Origin: JAKORR01 sp964608495
GTDB lineage: Bacteria; Armatimonadota; Zipacnadia; Zipacnadales; FEN-943
Length of the DNA stretch: 5,073 nt
Reading direction: 5' to 3'
Assembly (NCBI GenBank): GCA_964608495.1
Contig: CAZSOQ010000321.1
Span: forward strand, 1 to 5,073
The translations under genes and the position numbers were made by a program. Shown here one piece after another: positions 1 to 5,025 of the stretch. Below the pieces are notes generated by a model, which did not search any database, was not told the DNA's origin, and saw nothing but the letters and a program-made list of their open reading frames with translations. The first letter of the stretch is position 1, and every line of letters starts with the position of its first letter.

Positions 1-396
1 CCAGAACCCCATGCCGAACACCGAGCCCACGAGTGCGCCCGTCCAGGCTCCGGTCACGGGCAGGGGGATGGCGACGAAAAGCGCGAGAGCCCAGACGCCG
101 TGGCGATCCACCGCGTCCTTCTTCGAGCGGGCGCGTCGCAGCAGGAAGGTGATGAAGCCCCCCAGGAGCGGCTTGTCGGCGAAGGTGTTGGACACCCACT
201 CGAAGCACAGCAGCACCGGGATCACCGAGAGGATGTTCGCCACCACCGCGACGATCCAGACACGGAAGAGGGGCAGGCCCAGCGCGACGCCCGCCGGGAT
301 CCCGCCGCGCAGCTCGCTCACCGGCAGTGCCGAGAGCGCCGCCACGATGACATCGGGGGGTAGGCCCGCCAGGAGTTCCAGGAGCTTGTCGGTCAT
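1..396 (-). CDS. Small multidrug export / COG2426 family membrane protein (3' end beyond the left edge)
   Basis: The reverse strand reads continuously for 132 codons from an ATG at 396-394 to the window edge, with no stop. The protein starts MTDKLLELLAGLPPD. The segment ALPVSELRGGIPAGVALGLP at residues 22-41 and IPLPVTGAWTGALVGS at residues 110-125 are the two signature segments of the COG2426 / Sm_multidrug_ex (Pfam PF06695) family of small integral membrane proteins. Hydrophobic stretches lie near residues 15-42, 43-66 and 102-130, and a basic loop (RRARSKKD) sits at about 87-94, so this is an inner-membrane protein. The family name implies drug export, but transport has scarcely been demonstrated and the true substrate is unknown. 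About 20-40 C-terminal residues are probably missing, since the family is usually near 150-170 residues. A GGAG at 410-407 lies 10 nt before the ATG. No in-frame alternative start lies just upstream. It diverges from the response-regulator gene and has its own promoter at 487-515. Confidence 0.87.
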   Translation of the reverse strand, partial: MTDKLLELLAGLPPDVIVAALSALPVSELRGGIPAGVALGLPLFRVWIVAVVANILSVIPVLLCFEWVSNTFADKPLLGGFITFLLRRARSKKDAVDRHGVWALALFVAIPLPVTGAWTGALVGSVFGMGFW

Positions 397-486
397 GGAT
401 CCGTGTCTCCGAGGAAGCGCGGGACCACGCGTCTGGTGATGGCAGGAACGTCCCCGCCGCGCGAGGTGCGCCGGCGGCTGCAGCGA

Positions 487-515
487 AGTATCCTCGTCGG
501 CGCCCCGGTTGTCAA
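487..515 (-). promoter_or_regulatory. Sigma-70-like promoter for the COG2426 gene
   Basis: On the reverse strand a perfect -35 TTGACA (515-510) is followed by a 17-nt spacer and GATACT (492-487), a 4/6 match to TATAAT. In DNA this GC-rich the combination is unlikely by chance. Transcription would start near 480, giving a leader of about 84 nt before the ATG at 396. The motif is seen directly; promoter activity is inferred. Confidence 0.62.
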
Positions 516-574
516 TCCGCCCGTCCGCGAGCTGGGGCCGGACGCCCACGCGCTCGGCGCCGGCCGCGGGGCGG

Positions 575-602
575 TGGACATGAGGCCGGTCGCTGCTGTA
601 AT
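575..602 (+). promoter_or_regulatory. Extended -10 sigma-70-like promoter for the response-regulator transcript
   Basis: TGGACA (575-580, 5/6 match to TTGACA) is followed by a 16-nt spacer and TGTAAT (597-602, 5/6 match to TATAAT). A TGn extended -10 element sits at 594-596. The predicted transcription start is near 609, about 165 nt upstream of the response-regulator ATG. The promoter lies back to back with the reverse-strand promoter at 487-515, their -35 elements being about 60 bp apart, so one regulator bound between them could control both. Confidence 0.62.
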
Positions 603-607
603 CTGCT

Positions 608-620
608 TGCCTGGTAGGCA
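608..620 (+). promoter_or_regulatory. Short dyad at the predicted transcription start
   Basis: TGCCT-GGT-AGGCA is a perfect 5-bp inverted repeat with a 3-nt centre, lying on the predicted +1 of the plus-strand promoter. It could be an operator half-site pair or a small 5'-end hairpin. The arms are short, so chance occurrence is quite possible. Confidence 0.25.
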
Positions 621-623
621 GAC

Positions 624-650
624 GGCCCCGCGCCGTCCGGGCGCGGGGCC
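624..650 (+). promoter_or_regulatory. Strong GC hairpin in the response-regulator leader
   Basis: GGCCCCGCGCC at 624-634 and GGCGCGGGGCC at 640-650 form a perfect 11-bp stem around a 5-nt loop (GTCCG). It starts about 15 nt after the predicted transcription start. No T tract follows, so it is not a classical intrinsic terminator. It could stabilise the 5' end of the mRNA or be the first element of the structured leader. The stem is seen directly; its function is inferred. Confidence 0.5.
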
Positions 651-699
651 CGGCCGCCGGTGCGACCACGGGGCCGGGTCCTCCCGGCGTGCCGGAGGA
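647..699 (+). promoter_or_regulatory. Overlapping, mutually exclusive hairpins in the leader (possible attenuator-like element)
   Basis: Three further pairings overlap in series. GGCCCGGCC (647-655) can pair with GGCCGGGTCC (672-681) with one bulged base. GCCGGG (673-678) pairs with CCCGGC (683-688) around TCCT. TCCTCCCGGC (679-688) pairs with GCCGGAGGA (691-699) with one bulge. Each excludes its neighbour, and the first excludes the 624-650 hairpin. The last stem would bury GGAGG (694-698), the best Shine-Dalgarno sequence in the leader. It matches no known riboswitch class that I recognise. In sequence this GC-rich, fortuitous pairings are common. Confidence 0.3.
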
Positions 700-706
700 T
701 GGGGCG

Positions 707-799
707 ATGGGGAGAGCAGGGGCAAAGACAGGCCCGGCGGCAGCCCTAGGCCGGTTCTCACGGGGGTTCGACGATGGCCGCGAAGATACTGATTGTTGA
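707..799 (+). CDS. Possible 30-codon upstream ORF (leader peptide) overlapping the response-regulator start
   Basis: An ATG at 707 follows GGAGG (694-698) with an 8-nt spacer, a better ribosome binding site than the one before the response regulator. The frame encodes 30 residues (MGRAGAKTGPAALG... ending ...DTDC) and stops at TGA 797-799. It overlaps the response-regulator start codon by 26 nt in another frame. The peptide resembles no family I know and has no run of one amino acid that would mark a classical attenuation peptide. If translated it could couple translation to the response regulator, or compete with it. Against it: the ORF is short and GC-rich DNA yields many such frames. Confidence 0.25.
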   Translation: MGRAGAKTGPAAALGRFSRGFDDGREDTDC

Positions 800-1181
800 C
801 GACGCACCCGACTACGTCTACGCCCTGAGGGGCTTCCTGGAGGACTTGGGCTACGTGGTCGTCGAGGCCTACGACGGCGACGAGGCCCTCCTCGTCCTCG
901 AGCGGGAGGATCCCCAGCTAATCCTGCTCGACGTCATCATGCCCCTGCGCGACGGCTGGGAGACGCTCACGGCCATTCGCCAGCAGGAGAAGTGGCAGTT
1001 CCTGCCCGTCGTGATGCTCACAGGGCTGGAGCAGCCCGAGCACATGATGGAGAGCTACGACCGGGGCTGCACGGACTTCATCGCCAAGTCCCAGGCCGAC
1101 TACGACCAGCTGGCGCTGATCATAGACCGCCTGCTCAAGGTGGCCGCGCGCCAGCGAGAGGCGGGAGAGGGCCTGGCCTGA
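774..1181 (+). CDS. Stand-alone response-regulator receiver domain protein (CheY-like)
   Basis: The 135-residue protein is one receiver domain with no DNA-binding or enzymatic output domain. Family hallmarks are all present: the acidic pair D9-D10 (ILIVDDAPD), the phospho-acceptor D53 in LILLDVIMP with P57, T83 in the VVMLTG strand, aromatic F102 and the conserved lysine K105. It should accept phosphate from a histidine kinase at D53 in the cytoplasm and act through protein contacts. No kinase is visible here. One deviation is K105-S106 where most receivers have Lys-Pro; the cis-proline is thus missing. The C-terminal tail (about 122-135, KVAARQREAGEGLA) is polar and may extend the last helix. 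The ATG at 774 is the only sensible start, because an in-frame stop lies at 747-749. Its Shine-Dalgarno is weak (GGGGG at 762-766). It probably heads a transcript with the two downstream sugar-related genes, 86 nt before the aminotransferase start. Confidence 0.93.
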   Translation: MAAKILIVDDAPDYVYALRGFLEDLGYVVVEAYDGDEALLVLEREDPQLILLDVIMPLRDGWETLTAIRQQEKWQFLPVVMLTGLEQPEHMMESYDRGCTDFIAKSQADYDQLALIIDRLLKVAARQREAGEGLA

Positions 1182-1193
1182 GGTGCCCTCAGG
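1177..1193 (+). repeat. Perfect inverted repeat spanning the response-regulator stop codon
   Basis: CCTGAGG-TGC-CCTCAGG is a 7-bp perfect stem with a 3-nt loop that contains the TGA stop (1179-1181). No T tract follows, so it is unlikely to terminate transcription. It could protect or pause the upstream mRNA, or be incidental. Confidence 0.35.
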
Positions 1194-1218
1194 GCGCTCT
1201 GGGGGAGACGGTCGTCGG

Positions 1219-1247
1219 GTCCCGAGGACGGGCGTGCGCGTCCCGAG
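1219..1247 (+). repeat. Direct repeat GTCCCGAG, spaced 21 bp, before the aminotransferase gene
   Basis: GTCCCGAG occurs at 1219-1226 and 1240-1247, exactly 21 bp apart (two helical turns). The first copy is also half of a small dyad, TCGGG-T-CCCGA (1216-1226). The arrangement could fit a tandem protein-binding site between the two genes. No promoter elements are apparent here, and 8-bp repeats arise easily in GC-rich DNA. Confidence 0.2.
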
Positions 1248-1267
1248 CAGCGCGGGGGGCCATCGCC

Positions 1268-2503
1268 TTGGGCAAGCTGGCAATAGACGGCGGCACGCCG
1301 GTACGCTCCCGGGCCCTGCCCTTCGGCAAGGACGTGGGGCAGGAAGAGCTGGAGCTTCTCCGCCAGGTCATCGAGTCCCGCAACCTCAACCGCACCCAGG
1401 GCACCTTCGTGCGGCGCTTCGAGGACGCCTTCGCCGAGCACTTCGGCGTCGCGCATTGCACGGCCTCCACCTCGGGCACGGCGGCCATCCACGTCGCCGT
1501 CGGCGCGCTCGGCCTCGAGCCCTGCGATGAGGTGGTCACGGCGCCCATCACCGACATGGGCACTGTGATCCCTATCCTGGCCCAGAACTGCCTGCCCGTC
1601 TTCGCCGACGTTGACCCCGACACGTACAACGTCACCGCCCGCACCATCGCCGACCGCCTCACCGACCGCACCCGAGCCGTCATCGTCGTCCACCTCTTCG
1701 GCAACCCCTGCGACCTGGACCCAATCCTCGACCTCGCGCGCGATCGAGACCTGTGGGTCATCGAGGACTGCTCGCAGGCGCACGGCAGCCTCTACCGCGG
1801 CCGCCGCGTGGGCACGCTGGGCCACCTGGGGGCCTTCAGCCTCCAGGCCTCGAAGCACATCACCACGGGCGACGGCGGCATGACCATCAGCGACGACGAG
1901 GCCCTGGGCAACCGCGCCCGCCTCTTCGCCGACAAGGGCTGGCCCCGCTACAGCGCCGCCGGCGCGCGCGACTACCTGTCCTTCGGCTTCAACTACCGGA
2001 TGACGGAGCTGCAGGGCGCGGTCGGGCTGGCGCAGCTCGGCAAGCTCGACCGCATCTGCGCCGCCCGCAACTGGGCGGGCGATACGCTGACCGAGAAGAT
2101 CCGGGGCCTGCCCGGCCTGACCCCACCGGCGGTCACGCCCGGCGGCGTGCACACCTACTGGCTCTACGCCCTGCGCGTGGACGAAGAGTCGCTTGGGATG
2201 ACCAAGGAGCGCTTCGCCGAGGCCGTGAGCGCCGAGGGCCTGCCCTGCGGCGCCGGCTACATCGGCAAGCCCATCTTCCTCTACGAGGCCCTCCGCGCCC
2301 AGACCGTCTACGGCACGTCCCACTGCCCCTTCGACTGCCCCAAGTACGGCAGCGGCCACGTCATCTCCTATGAGGAGGGCGTCTGCCCCGAGACCGAGCG
2401 CGCCCTGGACGAGATGGTCACCCTCCCCATCAGCGAGTTCTTTGAGGAAGAAGACATCGAGGACATGGCCACCATCCTGGCCAAGGTCTCTGGCGCCGAC
2501 TAG
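1268..2503 (+). CDS. DegT/DnrJ/EryC1/StrS family PLP-dependent sugar aminotransferase
   Basis: The 411-residue product has the fold-type I aminotransferase motifs in order. TSGTAA (68-73) contacts the cofactor phosphate. IEDCSQAHG (165-173) holds D167, expected to bind the pyridine nitrogen, and Q170. SLQASKHITTGDGG (191-204) holds the Schiff-base lysine K196. FNYRMTELQGAVGLAQL (241-257) is the family's substrate and dimer segment. Relatives transfer an amino group, usually from glutamate or glutamine, to keto-sugars or keto-cyclitols in the cytoplasm; the substrate here cannot be told. The length fits the family. The start chosen is TTG 1268-1270 (MGKLAIDGGTPVRSR), because relatives begin with this segment and GGGGGG (1254-1259) lies 8 nt upstream. 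The open frame extends further upstream to ATG 992, but that part overlaps the response regulator and is of non-protein character. Four cysteines cluster at C327, C353, C357 and C373. It ends 41 nt before the glycosidase ATG, suggesting one operon. Confidence 0.92.
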   Translation: MGKLAIDGGTPVRSRALPFGKDVGQEELELLRQVIESRNLNRTQGTFVRRFEDAFAEHFGVAHCTASTSGTAAIHVAVGALGLEPCDEVVTAPITDMGTVIPILAQNCLPVFADVDPDTYNVTARTIADRLTDRTRAVIVVHLFGNPCDLDPILDLARDRDLWVIEDCSQAHGSLYRGRRVGTLGHLGAFSLQASKHITTGDGGMTISDDEALGNRARLFADKGWPRYSAAGARDYLSFGFNYRMTELQGAVGLAQLGKLDRICAARNWAGDTLTEKIRGLPGLTPPAVTPGGVHTYWLYALRVDEESLGMTKERFAEAVSAEGLPCGAGYIGKPIFLYEALRAQTVYGTSHCPFDCPKYGSGHVISYEEGVCPETERALDEMVTLPISEFFEEEDIEDMATILAKVSGAD

Positions 2504-2532
2504 CGCCGCCGCTCCTCGGCGTGACTGAGAAC

Positions 2533-2538
2533 AGGAGG
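2533..2538 (+). promoter_or_regulatory. Consensus Shine-Dalgarno that sets the glycosidase start
   Basis: AGGAGG lies 6 nt before ATG 2545 and is the best ribosome binding site in the window. It favours ATG 2545 over an in-frame GTG eight codons upstream at 2521, which has no such site and would place this motif inside the coding region. Confidence 0.8.
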
Positions 2539-2544
2539 CTCCCC

Positions 2545-4950
2545 ATGCCGGTGCTGCTGTGGGCTGGCGTCGCCCTGTGGGCGGCGGGCTTTGGCGGCGT
2601 CCAGGTCCCGGACCTGCCCATCGGCTTCGTAAGCCACTACCCCTTCGTCCTGCACGAGGACGACCAGGTGGCCGCCACGGGCGCCACCGTCCTCGAGGTC
2701 CGCGCGCCCTGGGCCCTCTTGCAGCCCCAGCGCGGGCAGTGGGACTTCTCGCCCGTGGACCGACAGCTCGCCTGGGCCCGCGACCAGGGGCTCAAGCTCG
2801 TCTACATCCTCGAATGCGGCCCGGCCCACGCCGCGCCCTGGGTTCGCGACCTCGTGCGCCGCGCCGGCCAGGAGACCCGCGACCCCGACGGCCGCCAGCA
2901 GTCCGACCCCTCCATCTTCTCGCCCGTCTACCGCGACCTCGTGCGCGAGTTCATCGCGGGCTTCGCTGAGTACCTCACCGGCCACGACCGCGAGGGCACC
3001 GTGGTCGGCTACAACAACGGCTGCGAGTGGTGGTACCCGCTGGTTCACGCCTACTCGCCGCTGGACGTGGCCGGGTTCCGCGCCTGGCTGGGCGAGCGCT
3101 ACGGGAGCCTGGAGGTCCTCAACGCCTCCTGGCAGGCCGACTGGGCCGCCTGGGACGAGGTGGACGCCCCGCGCCTGACGTGGATCGGCCTCGGCGGCCC
3201 CGACGACCCGGGCGTGCTGTATCCCTTCGACGCCGGCACGCTCGACTGCTCGTACAACACGGTCGCCGACAGCCACGTCGCCGTCGAGCCCGGGCGCGAG
3301 TACGAGCTCCGGGCCCTGTGCGACCTGGATGCGGTGAAGGGCGAGGGGGCCTTCCTCGAGATCGCCTGGCTCGCCCCGGACCAGGCGCGGCCTGTAGCCC
3401 TCGCCCACAGCGAGAGCGCCTCGGGCACCCGCACCGGCGTCGAGCTGGTCGTCCGGGCACGGGCTCCCGCCACGGCCACGCGGGCGTGGCTGCTGCTGAA
3501 GTTCCGCGGCGAAGGGAAGGTCGTCTACAGGAGCGTGGCCTTCGCCGGGGCAGATGGGGGAGAGGATCTGGCGCCCAATCCCGGGCTCGACGCCGCGGTC
3601 GGTCGCTGGACCTTCATAGCCTGGGCTGCCGGGCAGGAAGGGAGCCTGAGCCACGCCTGGCCCGCCGCGGGCGAGGCGACCATCGAGTACCACCCGACCA
3701 TCAGCGTCGGCGACGGCCGAGTGGGCAACGGCACGGCCGCCGTCCACGACTGGACCCGCTTCCTCCAGGAGTCCGTGGCCGAGTTCATTGACTGGATCGC
3801 CGCCGAGGTCAAGAGCGCCGATCCGTCGCGCCCGGTCATCACCTACCTGACCTTCAGCTTCGCCCAGGCCTTCCACTGGGACTACGTTGTGGGGAACAGC
3901 ATCGCCCTGGACTGGGTGTGCGAGAAGGCCGCGCACCAGGACGTGATCGGCATGCAGATCGCGGCCGGCGACGGTGACTACCACCACGTCACGGCCGCGC
4001 TGGACCTGGCCCGCAAGTACGGCAAGCCGATGTGGGCCATTGACCTGCTCGACTTCACCGGTGGCGTCGCGGTGGGCAAGCGCAGCCTGCTGCGCACGTC
4101 GCTGAGCGTCGTGCAGCACGGGGGCAGTGGGATCAGCTACTACTGCTGGTGGGGCACGCCGGACTACAACTTCGCCGAGCTGGGCGTGGAGGACCTGCGC
4201 GACATGATCGGGACGACCAGGGCCGTCGCCGCGGAGCTGCGGGACCTGCAGCCCGTGGCCGAGGTGGCCCTTGTCGAGCCGCTCATGCCGGTCTGGGCGG
4301 GGCTGCCCGCGCCCGCCAACGACTTCCGCGACTTCATGGGCTGGTACAAGCTCCTCCTCGCGACCGGCCTGTGCCCCGACGTCTTTACCCTCCACGAGCT
4401 CGAGACCGCGGACCTGACGGGCTACAGGCTCGTGGTGGTGCCCGACTGCGCGTACCTGGCCGACGAGCCGCTGGCCTGCCTGCAGCGCGCGGCTGCGGCG
4501 GGTGTGCCGCTCTTGCTCTCGGGCGATCGCTTCGCGTCGCGGGACCTGGGTGGCAGGCCGAGGCCGCCGGTGCGGTGGCCGGAGGGGGCGGGGGTCCTCA
4601 GGCACGAGGCCTGGGGGCGATCCTACCTGGGGCCTATCCGCCGCATGGTCAAGGCGGGCAACACGCCGGGGCTGTTCCTGATGCAGCCGGGCGCGCCGCG
4701 CTACGGCGGCCCCGAGCGAGGGCGGCTGAACCACGTGCTCGGCGACCTGGGGATCGCGCCGGCGGTGGACGTGAGGCCGGCCCAGCCGGGGGTGGAGGCC
4801 TGCCTGCTGCGGGCGGGCGCGCGGCGCAAGGTCCTGCTGCTCAACGGGAACGCGGAGCCCACGCCGCCCCTGTCCGTGAGTGTTGGCGAATGGCGGAGCC
4901 GGCCGGAGGCCATTGAGACCTGGCGGCTGGACGACGTGGACGCTCCCTGA
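2545..4950 (+). CDS. GH42-like glycoside hydrolase (beta-galactosidase-like) with an inserted beta-sandwich and trimerisation domain
   Basis: The product is 801 residues. Residues 3-18 are hydrophobic, possibly a weak signal peptide. Residues 27-210 look like the first half of a GH42 TIM barrel, with a typical RAPWALLQPQRGQWDFSPVD segment (53-72) and FRAWLGERYGSLEVLNASW (178-196). Residues 211-400 are an insertion with jelly-roll, carbohydrate-binding-like character. The barrel resumes at HDWTRFLQESVAEFIDW (401-417) and runs to about 555. Residues 570-668 resemble the GH42 trimerisation domain (PF08532; YRLVVVPDCAYL at 627-638), and residues 745-801 resemble its C-terminal beta domain. By comparison with Thermus GH42, E161 in GYNNGCEWW is the expected acid/base, but the usual preceding Asn is C160. 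The expected nucleophile Glu is D500 in MWAIDLLDF. Activity and substrate are therefore uncertain; classical members cleave terminal beta-galactosides. An alternative GTG start at 2521 would add MTENRRLP, giving a more normal charged signal-peptide N-terminus. It is probably last in an operon, before the terminator at 4996-5025. Confidence 0.85.
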   Translation: MPVLLWAGVALWAAGFGGVQVPDLPIGFVSHYPFVLHEDDQVAATGATVLEVRAPWALLQPQRGQWDFSPVDRQLAWARDQGLKLVYILECGPAHAAPWVRDLVRRAGQETRDPDGRQQSDPSIFSPVYRDLVREFIAGFAEYLTGHDREGTVVGYNNGCEWWYPLVHAYSPLDVAGFRAWLGERYGSLEVLNASWQADWAAWDEVDAPRLTWIGLGGPDDPGVLYPFDAGTLDCSYNTVADSHVAVEPGREYELRALCDLDAVKGEGAFLEIAWLAPDQARPVALAHSESASGTRTGVELVVRARAPATATRAWLLLKFRGEGKVVYRSVAFAGADGGEDLAPNPGLDAAVGRWTFIAWAAGQEGSLSHAWPAAGEATIEYHPTISVGDGRVGNGTAAVHDWTRFLQESVAEFIDWIAAEVKSADPSRPVITYLTFSFAQAFHWDYVVGNSIALDWVCEKAAHQDVIGMQIAAGDGDYHHVTAALDLARKYGKPMWAIDLLDFTGGVAVGKRSLLRTSLSVVQHGGSGISYYCWWGTPDYNFAELGVEDLRDMIGTTRAVAAELRDLQPVAEVALVEPLMPVWAGLPAPANDFRDFMGWYKLLLATGLCPDVFTLHELETADLTGYRLVVVPDCAYLADEPLACLQRAAAAGVPLLLSGDRFASRDLGGRPRPPVRWPEGAGVLRHEAWGRSYLGPIRRMVKAGNTPGLFLMQPGAPRYGGPERGRLNHVLGDLGIAPAVDVRPAQPGVEACLLRAGARRKVLLLNGNAEPTPPLSVSVGEWRSRPEAIETWRLDDVDAP

Positions 4951-4995
4951 GCCCCGGCGGCTGTGGCCTTGCGGTGCTCCCCTGTCCCCATGTAA

Positions 4996-5025
4996 GGCGG
5001 GGCTTTGGCCCCGCCGTCCGTCTTT
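4996..5025 (+). terminator. Probable rho-independent terminator after the glycosidase gene
   Basis: GGCGGGGC (4996-5003) and GCCCCGCC (5008-5015) form a perfect 8-bp stem around a TTTG loop, 45 nt after the glycosidase stop. GTCCGTCTTT follows, an imperfect T-rich tail. The tail is weaker than in a textbook terminator. The reverse strand has only TTACAT after the same stem, so it is less convincing in that direction. Confidence 0.6.

Noticed and set aside
11..439. Plus-strand open frame opposite the left-edge gene
   Set aside because: Arg/Ser/Thr/Pro-rich shadow of the reverse-strand COG2426 gene, which has the real family motifs.
393..761. Minus-strand open frame of 122 codons whose stop overlaps the COG2426 start as ATGA
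   Set aside because: The ATGA overlap looks like translational coupling, but the product is Pro/Arg/Ser-rich without any fold. It also spans both predicted promoters and the hairpins, so the overlap is probably chance.
403..792. Plus-strand open frame of 129 codons running through the intergenic region into the response regulator
   Set aside because: Arg/Gly/Pro-rich translation; it starts upstream of the predicted plus-strand promoter and lacks a ribosome site.
1177..1197. Terminator directly after the response regulator
   Set aside because: The hairpin is good but has no T tract after it (GCGCTCTGGGG), so the three genes can still share a transcript.
992..1267. N-terminal extension of the aminotransferase to ATG 992
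   Set aside because: The 92 extra residues overlap the response-regulator gene in another frame and read as Arg/Ala/Gly-rich noise; homology-like sequence starts at the TTG at 1268.
1100..2359. 419-codon open frame on the minus strand opposite the aminotransferase
   Set aside because: Low-complexity A/G/V/R-rich translation, antisense to a gene with complete DegT motifs.
2500..4734. 744-codon open frame on the minus strand opposite the glycosidase
   Set aside because: It is an antisense shadow produced by high G/C at third codon positions. Its translation is rich in G, A, R, V and P with no domain pattern, whereas the plus frame has clear GH42 features and a perfect ribosome site.
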